The position numbers and the translations under genes were made by a program. Shown one piece after another: positions 43,741 to 53,048 of a stretch of 64,000 nucleotides of DNA. The DNA is from Acetobacterium sp. KB-1. GTDB taxonomy: Bacteria > Bacillota > Clostridia > Eubacteriales > Eubacteriaceae. Each line of letters opens with the position of its first letter. The first letter of the stretch is position 1. The notes beneath the pieces are model-generated. The model was not told the origin of the DNA. It did no database searches and worked only from the letters and a program-made list of their open reading frames with translations. The stretch lies in NCBI RefSeq assembly GCF_003260995.1, contig NZ_CP030040.1, positions 2,334,501 to 2,398,500 of the forward strand, read 5' to 3'.

Positions 43741-44607
43741 TTATTTTCTTCGCTTATTTTTAGCCAATGCCATTTTTTTTAGAATTGTCGTGCCACTTGT
43801 CACTGCCCAGCGGGTAAGACCATTATATTTATGCTGATAATGTTTATTGTAAAAAATTATCATCGAGTCGTAAAAGGCCGCAATTACCTTGGGGTTTCGT
43901 TTGCCAATCCCGCTGGCCTTTTTATGATGAAAAATCCGGACTTCCGGATAATAGATAATTTGATACCCGGCCTGCTTAATCCGATAACACCAGTCGATGT
44001 CTTCCCCATACATAAAAAAATCTTCATCCAGCATCCCAACTACATCGATGACAGCCCTTGGAACCAGCATAAAAGCCCCCATGATGCAATCGATCGAGCA
44101 GGTTTTATTTTCATCCACATAGGTCAGGTTATAGGCCCCAAAACGCGTGCTCTCGGGAAACGCCATGTCGAGATTAAGGCTGTGATAAAGCCCATTCAGG
44201 GGCGTGGGAAAACTCCGTTTGCAGGCCGGGTCCAATTTACCCGAGGGCAGTAGTATCTTACACCCCAGTGCCCCAATATGTTTATGATCGCTGATGAATG
44301 CTATCGCCCCTTTTAAGGTGTTCAGCTCAACAATGGTATCGGAATTAAGCAAAAGAAGAAACTCGCCCTTTGAGACTTCCATACCGATGTTATTTGCCTT
44401 AGAAAAGCCCAAATTTTCATGGTTTTCTATAACTTCCACTTCCGGAAACCGCATTTTTATCGCTTCAACGCTACCATCTTCTGAGGCGTTATCGACCAGG
44501 ATGATTTCATAGCTCAATCCTTTGGTGTTACTTTTTATAATTGAATCAATACAATTTGATGTCAACTCTTCTGTTTTATAATTAACAATGATAATTGATA
44601 AATCCAT
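43741..44607 (-). CDS. GT2 glycosyltransferase (rhamnosyltransferase-like)
   Basis: A 288-aa soluble family 2 enzyme. Motifs include LSIIIVNYKTEELTSNCI at the N-terminus, LLLNSDT with the DxD-like site, and FMYGEDIDWCYRIKQAGY near residue 198 for the acceptor/catalytic region. This is the WbbL-like rhamnosyltransferase pattern. Because rml genes are in the same locus, dTDP-rhamnose is a plausible donor. It lies 23 bases upstream of the sugar-1-phosphate transferase. Confidence 0.88.
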   Translation of the reverse strand: MDLSIIIVNYKTEELTSNCIDSIIKSNTKGLSYEIILVDNASEDGSVEAIKMRFPEVEVIENHENLGFSKANNIGMEVSKGEFLLLLNSDTIVELNTLKGAIAFISDHKHIGALGCKILLPSGKLDPACKRSFPTPLNGLYHSLNLDMAFPESTRFGAYNLTYVDENKTCSIDCIMGAFMLVPRAVIDVVGMLDEDFFMYGEDIDWCYRIKQAGYQIIYYPEVRIFHHKKASGIGKRNPKVIAAFYDSMIIFYNKHYQHKYNGLTRWAVTSGTTILKKMALAKNKRRK

Positions 44608-44687
44608 TCCGCGCCTTTCTTAAGCCTTTTGTGTCTTTCAAAGGACATTATATTTTACCATATTTTTTACAAATAGGGAAGACTTGC

Positions 44688-45671
44688 TCACTTCATCCGC
44701 TTATTTTCAAGCATTCGAAAAGCATTTAAGATCAACTGAGCTTCAATAAAAAAGTAATTCTTAAGATTCCTGACTTGAAAGGGTACTTTCTTTACTTTTT
44801 TATAGTTTTTCAGGCCCGCCTTAATCCCAGCCGCATAGTCTTTGCCAAAACCCCTTTTTATAAAAAGGATGTACTTAAAAAAGAAACCCAGCACTAAAAA
44901 CGGACTATTTAGCAGCAATTGCACAAGTGGCATATTCTTATAGGCCACATAAACATTATTGCGGGCCGAGATTTGCACCTTGAAGGGACTATATTTTTGC
45001 CCTTCAGCGGTGGTGGCACTGCCAATATGATAACAGATGGCTTTGGGTTCGTAACGATTTTTATAGCCATTGATCAGACCTCTGTAGCCGATATCCACAT
45101 CTTCCATATAGGCAAAAAAAACCTCATCGAAAAGACCGATCTCAGAAAAAACTGAGCGGCGGTAAATCCCAGCACCGGCACAGGCACTGAAAATGGGGGT
45201 TACTTTATGATAAGAATCGACCGTCTGCCCATCCCCCCGTTTATAACCCCAGCCCAGAATATTATAAAAATCACCCGTATCATCGAGTTTGTCGCGTTCA
45301 TAATAACGAACCATTTTTGAACTCACTGAAAATATCGCCGGATCATCATCAATATGCAAATATAAATACCGTACAAAATCCGGGTCAACCACCACATCAT
45401 TATTCAAAAGCAGGCAGTATTTGCCATGGCTGGCCAAAATCCCCTGATTAACAGATCGATCAAAACCTGAATTGACCGGATTTTCCAGGAGGGTTACGTT
45501 TTTATAGGTTTTTATCATCTCGACACTGGCATCGGTGGAACAATCATCAACCACGATGATTTCCAACTGGCCGAACTCATAAAAACTTTGAACCATCATA
45601 CTATCCAGACAATTTGCAATAAATTTTTCGCCATTGTAATTCGGTATAATAACTGAAACGTCACACTTCAT
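44688..45671 (-). CDS. GT2 glycosyltransferase
   Basis: A 327-aa family 2 enzyme. Motifs include CDVSVIIPNYNGEKFIANCL, LLLNNDVVVD and FFAYMEDVDIGYRGLINGY, as in rhamnosyltransferase-type enzymes. The ATG at 45671 is chosen because the conserved domain starts three residues later and AAGGATGG lies about 6 bases upstream. The upstream extension is AT-poor and atypical. A possible extended -10 promoter lies 40 bases before it. Confidence 0.87.
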   Translation of the reverse strand: MKCDVSVIIPNYNGEKFIANCLDSMMVQSFYEFGQLEIIVVDDCSTDASVEMIKTYKNVTLLENPVNSGFDRSVNQGILASHGKYCLLLNNDVVVDPDFVRYLYLHIDDDPAIFSVSSKMVRYYERDKLDDTGDFYNILGWGYKRGDGQTVDSYHKVTPIFSACAGAGIYRRSVFSEIGLFDEVFFAYMEDVDIGYRGLINGYKNRYEPKAICYHIGSATTAEGQKYSPFKVQISARNNVYVAYKNMPLVQLLLNSPFLVLGFFFKYILFIKRGFGKDYAAGIKAGLKNYKKVKKVPFQVRNLKNYFFIEAQLILNAFRMLENKRMK

Positions 45672-45708
45672 AAAACCATCCTTTTTGTTGCCATCAATCG
45701 TCCGCCTT

Positions 45709-45717
45709 ATTATAACA
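45709..45717 (-). promoter_or_regulatory. Extended -10 promoter of the GT2 to DUF6056 operon
   Basis: Minus strand TGTTATAAT (TGn plus perfect -10). No convincing -35 was found at the right distance. It follows the M23 gene terminator, so it could start the transcript of the following ten or so genes. Confidence 0.5.
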
Positions 45718-45739
45718 CAGGATGTTCTTTTACTAAACA

Positions 45740-45773
45740 AAAAGCGACCAGGAACCTTCTCCCAGTCGCTTTT
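45740..45773 (-). terminator. Terminator of the M23 hydrolase gene
   Basis: A 9-bp stem AAAAGCGAC (45740-45748) with GTCGCTTTT (45765-45773), and a T-rich tail on the minus strand. Confidence 0.75.
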
Positions 45774-45802
45774 CTTAGTCATTCATTAATTTTAGTAATT
45801 TA

Positions 45803-47788
45803 TTAATTTGCGTTGCTGTAGGGATTATGGAAATCAATCCATATTTCCGGATCGACGCAGGCGTCATCCGCATTGGCAATGGCCCCAAAATGAAGGTGCG
45901 GTCCATAGGCATTGTCGGCGTATTTATCCTTAGCAATATATCCCGACCCGCCAACCGATCCAATTTTCTGACCCTTGCTTACCGATTGGCCTACGCCCAC
46001 ATGGATCTCCTGTAAATGTCCATAAAAGAAGGAAACACTTTCACCATAACGATCGGTCGTGCGGATTCTGACATAGCGTCCGTATCCCATAAAATAGCCG
46101 GCTTTTTCAACCACGCCATCTCCGACCGCATAACAGGGTGCATAATAAGGTGCCGGAACATCAATGCCTTCGTGGATATCCCCCCATCTTGGCCCAAACC
46201 AGTCGGTTGGGTCAGCAGCGTTTGGTTTATAATTTTTATCGACGGGATAATGATAAAAACCATAAATCGTGGCCGTATTCTGTAGAATCTTCTTGCTCGA
46301 TTCTTTCAGAAAGACGAGTTTGCCATTTTTATCGGCCAGGTAGGCATGCGATATAAACGCATCGACAATAATATTATAGTTTCGCAAATTAATGCTCGCT
46401 TCCCAGGTATGATTGCCAATGTAGGTTGCCTGTTCCCAGCGTACATCATCCTGTCCATTTGAACGGCTCCAGGTCGGAAATAGAATGCTCGAGATGCCGT
46501 TTTCATTTCCGACATTTTTAATCCGTACTTTAAACGTATTGTTTAGTACCGCATTATCGTATTCGATGGTCGGGTTTAAAACCGGCATGCTAAATTCGGA
46601 ATTACTAAACGCTATGCTCTCTCCCCTTGTTCCCTTTAGGTAGGCGTGAACAACAAAGACGCCCGTTTCAAACCCATGGCTTTCTATATCAACATAAGTA
46701 TAAAACTCACCATCAGAACCCAATTCACCCTCATACCATTTTAGTTCATCCTGCCCATTTCGATTTGACCACACGGCAAAGGAGACACTTTTTACACCAC
46801 TTTTGCCTTTGCAATTTTTAGTCATAATCGCAAATTTTGAAATATTCTTATCCTGTGCAACTTTAATTTCTAAAGGTTCGGCTAAAAACGGATTGGTTAT
46901 CACCTGCTCCACAGATCCGCTGTATTTTTGTTGCCCATCTTTATTTTTCACATAGGCATGGGTGATAAAGGTATCATAACTCTGCTTGTAATTCGGGATC
47001 GAAATGGTCGCTTCCCAGGTGTCATTGCCCACATAGGTCGCCGTTTCCCAACGGATGTCATCGTGTCCATTCACCTCACTCCAGGTCGGAAAGCTCAACC
47101 CGGTAACGCCCTGAGGATTACGCACATCCGTTATTTGGACCTTATAGGCATTGTTTGAGACTTCCCCGACTGTGATTGAGGGTTTTGGCGTTTCCAGACT
47201 TTGGGTATTCACATAGGTTTTAATCACATCCCCGGTCAGTCCATAGATATAGGTGTGGATATGATACTCGCCGGTTTCAAATCCGTGGTCTTTACTATCC
47301 ACCGTCACGCTATATTCACCCTGATTATTTTTTATTCCCTGATACCAACGGATATCATCCTGACCATTTCGCTCTGTCCAAATCGGAAACATAACCTTAC
47401 CGATCCCCGTTTTTCCCGCATATCCAAGCGTGCTGATGGTAAAGCCGGTCTTGCTTTCTGAGACTTGCGAAACAGTGACGCTTATATTGCTAAAATCAAG
47501 GGCCGTTGTCAAAATATCTTCGGGCTCCGCAACTGTTGTTTTTTCATCGATTGCGGATGAATCCGCATCCAGAGGCTCTGAATCCGACCGGTTTTCAGGT
47601 ACTTCTTCTGCTTCCGTGTCTTCTTTTAACAACTCCTGTTCGGTGTCAGATAGTTCTGGTGCCATCGTCACTTGATTAACAGGTTCTGGTGATTCCTCAG
47701 CCAAAATTTGTCCTGGCCAAAAAAGTAAACTAATCAGTCCAATAACAGCCAATGACCTTATTTTTCTCTTCACTTCCGGCATCCTCAT
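45803..47788 (-). CDS. Secreted M23 metallopeptidase with four GBS-Bsp-like repeats
   Basis: A 661-aa secreted protein. A signal peptide spans residues about 10-32 (AVIGLISLLFWPGQILAEE). After an acidic linker come four repeats of about 100 residues, each with a NGQDD/NGHDD-IRW core, resembling the GBS Bsp-like repeat. The C-terminal M23 domain (about 510-661) has the zinc ligands H and D in EGIDVPAP and the HLHFG motif, so it should cut peptidoglycan cross-links. The repeats alternate between two types. The start is uncertain: the ATG at 47788 has no clear ribosome binding site. It follows the larger autolysin gene. Confidence 0.87.
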   Translation of the reverse strand: MRMPEVKRKIRSLAVIGLISLLFWPGQILAEESPEPVNQVTMAPELSDTEQELLKEDTEAEEVPENRSDSEPLDADSSAIDEKTTVAEPEDILTTALDFSNISVTVSQVSESKTGFTISTLGYAGKTGIGKVMFPIWTERNGQDDIRWYQGIKNNQGEYSVTVDSKDHGFETGEYHIHTYIYGLTGDVIKTYVNTQSLETPKPSITVGEVSNNAYKVQITDVRNPQGVTGLSFPTWSEVNGHDDIRWETATYVGNDTWEATISIPNYKQSYDTFITHAYVKNKDGQQKYSGSVEQVITNPFLAEPLEIKVAQDKNISKFAIMTKNCKGKSGVKSVSFAVWSNRNGQDELKWYEGELGSDGEFYTYVDIESHGFETGVFVVHAYLKGTRGESIAFSNSEFSMPVLNPTIEYDNAVLNNTFKVRIKNVGNENGISSILFPTWSRSNGQDDVRWEQATYIGNHTWEASINLRNYNIIVDAFISHAYLADKNGKLVFLKESSKKILQNTATIYGFYHYPVDKNYKPNAADPTDWFGPRWGDIHEGIDVPAPYYAPCYAVGDGVVEKAGYFMGYGRYVRIRTTDRYGESVSFFYGHLQEIHVGVGQSVSKGQKIGSVGGSGYIAKDKYADNAYGPHLHFGAIANADDACVDPEIWIDFHNPYSNAN

Positions 47789-47801
47789 TTCTTATAATTT
47801 T

Positions 47802-47833
47802 AAAAAACAGAGCCAAACTGTTTTGGCTCTGTT
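47802..47833 (-). terminator. Terminator of the autolysin gene
   Basis: A 12-bp perfect stem (47806-47817 with 47822-47833, arm AACAGAGCCAAA), a 4-base loop and T6 on the minus strand. Confidence 0.85.
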
Positions 47834-47871
47834 TCAGAATTAAAACGCATTCAAATTAAACTTCTTCATCA

Positions 47872-50706
47872 TTAAAACTTTTTCATAATCGTTTTAACCT
47901 TACCGGCATAGGTCAGATCAGCTGCCCAGGTTCCTGCCAGTTCTTCAACTGAAAGGGCTTTTAAACGAAGGGAATTGTTCCATCGTGGATCAACATTGGT
48001 TTGATTTAACGCCGCACTGCTGGCATAGCATTTTAAGTGCTGGACATGACCGCGGATTCCGGTTTGAAGCCCAGTACTGTTGCTGCCATAAGCCGCTGCA
48101 AAATCAAATCCCGGTACGCCTCCACCAGTCGCGCCCAGCCCGGCAAAATTGAATTGGGTCACTTTAACGTCACCACCAAATTGCAGATTACCAGTTTCTA
48201 GCATCGCCTGGGCGAAGGCAACCTCGGCGCGAACGCCTTCAGCATTGCATTCCTGAATGTAAAGCGCCACAAATTTTTCCAGATTAACGCCCAGATCATT
48301 GTAATGCTGCGGGTAAACACTTCCGGTACTCTTATAATAGGCCACCAGTTGCGCCGCGCTCACGGTGGTTGCCCCCATAATCGGGGTTTCCACATAGCGG
48401 ACACTCACTGAGGTGTTGCCCAGAAATACCGAACGACCATCCGCTTCAACCCCATAGGCATGAAGTGAGTAGGTTCCACTATCGCCCTTATGATTTTTAG
48501 CATCAATCATCGCCTGATAACTACCATCACTTTGTTTCGTGGCGGTGTACCATTTGATATCATCCTGGCCACCAACATCACTCCAGGTTGGAATCTGTAT
48601 ACTCGTGATTCCATTAGGAGCAGTGATGCCGCTAACCGTTGCCGTAATAATATTTTCCGTTACTGTCGCTGCAACTGTTGATGCCGACATCGGAGTTGTC
48701 GCCACACTTGCTGCGGTATTGCCTAAAAAGGTCATCTTCTCATTATTGTCGATTCCATAAACATGAATACTATAGGCTCCGCCTGAATAGTTATGATCTT
48801 TAATATCGATGGTCACACTGTAGCTACCATCACTTTGTTTGGTCGCGGTGTACCATTTGATATCATCCTGTCCACCGACATCACTCCAGATCGGGACCGT
48901 AATTGACTTAATCCCACTAGGTGCCTTGATTCCTTTAATGGTCGTTGTGATTTTGTTGCCGGACGCACTTGCGGTCACACTTGTTGCTGTCATCGGCTCA
49001 ACGGTCACATTTACCGTCGTTGCACCGATAAATGTCATCTTGCCATTGGTATCTTTACCATAAGCGTGGATGTTATAGATCCCACCATCGAAGTTATGAT
49101 CCTTGATGTCAACGGTCACCTTATAACTGCCATCGCTTTGTTTAGTAGCGGTATACCATTTGATGTCATCCTGACCGCCATTTTCACTCCAGATTGGGAT
49201 TGTCATATCTGAAATTCCATTTGGCGCCGTGATCCCTTTAACCGTTGTGGTGATTTTACTGCCCGATACCGTTCCGACTAAACTGGTCGCTTTCATTGTA
49301 TCAACTTTAACAGTTGCCGTTGTGCTGCCCAGGAAGGTCATCTTCTTATAGCTGTCCGTTCCATAGGCGTGAATATTATAGTTGCCACCATCGTAATTAT
49401 GATCTTTAATGTCGATGACAACCTTGTAACTGTCATCACTTTGCTTGGTCGCATTGTACCACTTGAGATCGTCCTGTCCGCCGGTCTCGCTCCAGACGGG
49501 GATCGACATTGAGGTGATGCCATTGGGTGCTATTATCCCTTTTACTGTTGCTGTTATGGTATTACCAGAGACGGTGCCGGTTACACTGGTTGCCGTCATT
49601 TTTTCCTGAACTGATGCTGTAACATTGGCATTTGTGTTTCCGAGTAAGGTGTACTTACCATATGAATCCACGCCATAACAATGCAATTGGTAATTGCCGC
49701 TTTCGTAACCATGATCTTTAACATCGATAGTTGCGCTGTAGCTGCCATCGCTTTGTTTGGTCGCGGTGTACCATTTTAAATCGTCCTGTCCACCCTCATC
49801 ACTCCAGGTTGGAATATAAATAACCTGCAAACCATTGGGTGCTGAGACACCTTTAACCGTTGCTGTGATTTTATCGCCGCTAACAGTGGCCGTAAAACCG
49901 GTGGCTGTCATCGGTGTTGTTGAGGCTGCAAAAAGTTCGCTAACACTGATTAGAACCTGGTCAGCCATCTTTTGTTGGTTGGCTCCATCAGCTAACTTCA
50001 ATGATTCGGCATTGTTGGATATAAAGCCCGCTTCAATCAATACTGAAGGCATGCTTGTTTTGCGGGTAATTGCGTCATCCCGTTCAATAATCTGATTTCG
50101 ACTGGAAACATGAGTCAGACTCGCCTTGAAATTTGTATTGAGATTATTGGCCAGCTCTTTTGACATTATCGCAATCGCAGGTGGCGTTGCATCCAGATCT
50201 GCCAGCGAACCATCGCCCCATAATCCCGCCTTTTGATAAATCCCATTGTTATCAACTGTTGGGTGATAACTGCTCCAATAAAATTCATAACCGCTGGCCG
50301 TTGCTCCCCCCGAGTTATGATGAATACTAATTAGCAAATCCGCATTAATTTCATTTGCTTTATTGCAGATGGTTGTCGAAAACGATGAATAAGCCGGAGC
50401 ACTTGAAAACAAGGTCGGTAACCCGGGATTCCCGGGAACCGGATGGCTCAACATGGCGTTATAGCCGCTCGCTCTAAGGGTTGAAACAATCTTGATTGCC
50501 AACGCATTATTCAGATCAACCTCGCGAATCCCGGTATTTCCGTTCACCGCCCCAGAATCAACCCCATCTAAATGCCCAGGGTTAATGATGATGGTAGTGC
50601 TTGCCGCATTAACAGTCAGGCTAAAATATGAAAAGAAAGTAAACAAGATGAGGATGCCTACCCCCACTAGCGCTACTTGCTTTCTTCTTTTTTTAATTGA
50701 CTCCAT
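47872..50706 (-). CDS. Bifunctional autolysin: amidase plus glucosaminidase with five GBS-Bsp-like repeats
   Basis: A 944-aa secreted enzyme. A signal/anchor lies at residues about 11-33. Residues about 36-240 form an Amidase_3 domain (N-acetylmuramoyl-L-alanine amidase): NPGHLDG with a zinc His, REVD with Glu, SIHHN and EAGFISN. Five tandem repeats of about 100 residues follow (about 268-770), each with GGQDDLKWY or GGQDDIKWY. The C-terminal domain (about 790-944) is an endo-beta-N-acetylglucosaminidase with a probable catalytic Glu in QAMLETGNLQFGG. The ATG at 50706 has a strong AGGAGG site, and a good promoter lies upstream. Confidence 0.93.
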   Translation of the reverse strand: MESIKKRRKQVALVGVGILILFTFFSYFSLTVNAASTTIIINPGHLDGVDSGAVNGNTGIREVDLNNALAIKIVSTLRASGYNAMLSHPVPGNPGLPTLFSSAPAYSSFSTTICNKANEINADLLISIHHNSGGATASGYEFYWSSYHPTVDNNGIYQKAGLWGDGSLADLDATPPAIAIMSKELANNLNTNFKASLTHVSSRNQIIERDDAITRKTSMPSVLIEAGFISNNAESLKLADGANQQKMADQVLISVSELFAASTTPMTATGFTATVSGDKITATVKGVSAPNGLQVIYIPTWSDEGGQDDLKWYTATKQSDGSYSATIDVKDHGYESGNYQLHCYGVDSYGKYTLLGNTNANVTASVQEKMTATSVTGTVSGNTITATVKGIIAPNGITSMSIPVWSETGGQDDLKWYNATKQSDDSYKVVIDIKDHNYDGGNYNIHAYGTDSYKKMTFLGSTTATVKVDTMKATSLVGTVSGSKITTTVKGITAPNGISDMTIPIWSENGGQDDIKWYTATKQSDGSYKVTVDIKDHNFDGGIYNIHAYGKDTNGKMTFIGATTVNVTVEPMTATSVTASASGNKITTTIKGIKAPSGIKSITVPIWSDVGGQDDIKWYTATKQSDGSYSVTIDIKDHNYSGGAYSIHVYGIDNNEKMTFLGNTAASVATTPMSASTVAATVTENIITATVSGITAPNGITSIQIPTWSDVGGQDDIKWYTATKQSDGSYQAMIDAKNHKGDSGTYSLHAYGVEADGRSVFLGNTSVSVRYVETPIMGATTVSAAQLVAYYKSTGSVYPQHYNDLGVNLEKFVALYIQECNAEGVRAEVAFAQAMLETGNLQFGGDVKVTQFNFAGLGATGGGVPGFDFAAAYGSNSTGLQTGIRGHVQHLKCYASSAALNQTNVDPRWNNSLRLKALSVEELAGTWAADLTYAGKVKTIMKKF
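48500..49860. repeat. Tandem approx. 300-bp coding repeats
   Basis: Five related units with a period of about 300 bp lie inside the autolysin gene. Near-identical stretches recur, for example the complement of GACTTGTTTGG-type and CCATTTGATATCATCCTG-type strings. They encode the protein repeats and could allow copy-number change by recombination. Confidence 0.8.
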
Positions 50707-50763
50707 TATTCTCCTCCTTTCTTAAAATTATTGCCTGCTGTCATTAACCTTATAGATGTCACG

Positions 50764-50792
50764 ATAATATCACAACTATTTTACATCGTCAA
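50764..50792 (-). promoter_or_regulatory. Promoter of the autolysin gene
   Basis: Minus strand: TTGACG (50787-50792), a 17-bp spacer and TATTAT (50764-50769) preceded by TGA. The autolysin can therefore be transcribed apart from the upstream glycosyltransferase. Confidence 0.85.
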
Positions 50793-50822
50793 TTTATTCG
50801 TTACATCTTATGAACGCTTAAG

Positions 50823-53033
50823 TTAAATCTCATTCTCTTCATCTTCTTTGGTTTTTCCCCTTACATAACCAACGATATCAACACTGATTGCGTAGTTGCC
50901 ATCAACGCGTGTTAAATTTCGATTATAATAGGGGTCATTCTTGATATACTTTAACCAGTGATCTTTCATATATTTAATCTCACTGTTGAAGCGTTTGTAT
51001 TTCGTATAAGTGTCCTCGGCCCCCCGGGATTTTGACTCGTAGTGGTAGAGCTCGACATTATGAAGCCAGACATTAAATTTGCCCAGTTCATAAAGTTTAA
51101 GGCACAGATCAACATCATTAAAGGCTACCGTCAATTTTTCTTCAAAACCATTAACCCGGTCAAAATCTTCCCGTTTTACCATCATACAGGCCGCCGTCAC
51201 CGAGGTGTAGTTATTGGTGGTGACCAGTTTACCAAAATAGCCATAATCGCCCCGGGGATAGCCCACATGGCCATGTCCGGCGACGCCGCCCATCCCCAGT
51301 AAAACACCGGCATGCTGGATGGTATTATCGGGATAATAAAGTTTTGCACCGACTGCACCAACATGTTCCTGCTGCGCCAGGCTGACCATCCGTTTCATCC
51401 AGCCTTTAGTGATCACGGTGATATCATTATTTAGAAACAGTAAGTACTCACCCTTTGACTCCTTAACGGCCAAGTTATTGATTTGCGAAAAGTTGAAGGG
51501 GATATCAATCCGTACCACCTTAAACTGATCTTTGTATTTCTTGGTAAAGTATTCAAATAATTTAAACGTTTCTTCTTTTTCGCTGCCATTATCGGCAACG
51601 ACGATTTCAAAATTTTGATAGATTGTTTTTTCATAAATCGACTCAATACAGGCTTTTAAATCCGCGGCATTATCCCGGGTTGGAATAATCACCGACACTA
51701 AACCATTATTTACAATTTCATACGCGATTGTATAAACCCCGGGAAACGCCCCGTGAGTAACCGTCCCTTTGATCCCCCGTCTTTCCAGAGCATCTTCTAG
51801 CGACTTAAGTCCCGCTTCGAAGGCATATCCTTTTGATTCCGGATTGACTGCTGTAGAATTACTAATCATCCGCCAGTGATATAAGATCTTCTGGATATGG
51901 AATATCTTATCGGTTTTCTCGGTGAATCGCAGCACCAGATCATAATCCTGGGCCCCTTCATAGCCTTTTCTGAAGCCGCCAATTTCGTCGATAATGGTTT
52001 TGCGGTAAACCCCAAAGTGGCAGATGTAATTCGTCGCCAGTAAGATATCCGGTGCCCAGTCGGTTTTAAAAAATGGCTGGCTTCGTTTATTATCTTCACT
52101 TAGCTTGTCTTCATCACTATAAATCAGATCCGCTTCCGGATGATCATTAAGTAATTTAACCACCTCATACAAGGCAAATTCGGCTAAGGTATCATCATTA
52201 TCCAAAAGCCCCACAAATTCGCCCGTGGCAATGGCCAGAGCTGAATTTGATGCTTCTGAAATATGGCCATTTTCTTCCCGGTAAATCACCTTGATGCGGG
52301 AATCGAGCATTTTAAATTCTTCCAGCAAGGGTTTAATGTGAGCATCACTGGAGCAATCATCAGCGATACATAATTCCCAGTTTTGATAATATTGGTTGCG
52401 AACCGAATCAACACAGGCTCTGAGCCATTTTTCTTCTACATTATATACCGGCATAACAATCGATACCTTAGGTTTATAGGAAAATTTTTTAATTTCTTCG
52501 ATGGCCTTTTTGGGGTCATAATCTTCATGGACATCAATCCAGAAATCATAGTTTTCCTGATTTTTATATTTTAGTTCAAACTTTATTTTGCGGATCGTGT
52601 TTTTTAGTCCATTGCGACTAAAGTATCCCACTGTTCGGGTTGTAATACCAACTAGTCGTTTGGCATTAAACAGATTGGGCTGTTTTAGATAATCATAATT
52701 CTTTTTTAAATTAATCGGAACAATGCGGATGTTGTTTTCATCCGTTAATTTGAGTTTTAGTTTTTGGCCATAGGTTTTTTCATCAAACTCTATAATAAAG
52801 CCAATCTTGGCATCATCTGGCAGGGCATATTTATTGTTGACGTCAATTCTGAAATCCCGTTTGAATTGAACGCCCGTCGCTTCTCGTCCCAGTAAATACA
52901 ATTCGACCGGTTCTTTGGTTTTTGTATTAAAGGCCCATCCCTGAACGGTTGCACATTGACTCGCTTCATCTTTGACTATTTTGTCGATAAAATATTTTAT
53001 TTCTTCCTGTTCAATAACTGATTTCTTCTCCAT
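50823..53033 (-). CDS. Two-domain GT2 glycosyltransferase
   Basis: A 736-aa protein with an N-terminal extra domain (residues about 1-130) and two successive GT2 domains. The first has KVSIVMPVYNVEEKWLRACV and LLDNDDTLAEFAL. The second has LVSVIIPTRDNAADLKACI, LFLNNDITVI and FNDVDLCLKLYELGK. Such double transferases build rhamnan or similar polymers with two linkages. It is encoded 16 bases after the Wzt gene, so the synthase and exporter are made together. The exact sugars are not known. Confidence 0.88.
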   Translation of the reverse strand: MEKKSVIEQEEIKYFIDKIVKDEASQCATVQGWAFNTKTKEPVELYLLGREATGVQFKRDFRIDVNNKYALPDDAKIGFIIEFDEKTYGQKLKLKLTDENNIRIVPINLKKNYDYLKQPNLFNAKRLVGITTRTVGYFSRNGLKNTIRKIKFELKYKNQENYDFWIDVHEDYDPKKAIEEIKKFSYKPKVSIVMPVYNVEEKWLRACVDSVRNQYYQNWELCIADDCSSDAHIKPLLEEFKMLDSRIKVIYREENGHISEASNSALAIATGEFVGLLDNDDTLAEFALYEVVKLLNDHPEADLIYSDEDKLSEDNKRSQPFFKTDWAPDILLATNYICHFGVYRKTIIDEIGGFRKGYEGAQDYDLVLRFTEKTDKIFHIQKILYHWRMISNSTAVNPESKGYAFEAGLKSLEDALERRGIKGTVTHGAFPGVYTIAYEIVNNGLVSVIIPTRDNAADLKACIESIYEKTIYQNFEIVVADNGSEKEETFKLFEYFTKKYKDQFKVVRIDIPFNFSQINNLAVKESKGEYLLFLNNDITVITKGWMKRMVSLAQQEHVGAVGAKLYYPDNTIQHAGVLLGMGGVAGHGHVGYPRGDYGYFGKLVTTNNYTSVTAACMMVKREDFDRVNGFEEKLTVAFNDVDLCLKLYELGKFNVWLHNVELYHYESKSRGAEDTYTKYKRFNSEIKYMKDHWLKYIKNDPYYNRNLTRVDGNYAISVDIVGYVRGKTKEDEENEI

Positions 53034-53048
53034 CCCAATAACCTTTCT

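Noticed and set aside
43831-44253. 140-aa plus-strand ORF inside the GT2 gene
   Set aside because: It is antisense to clear GT2 motifs, lacks a ribosome binding site and shows no domain.
48500-49860. CRISPR-like regular repeats
   Set aside because: The period is about 300 bp and the units are in frame, coding for protein repeats with no spacer structure.
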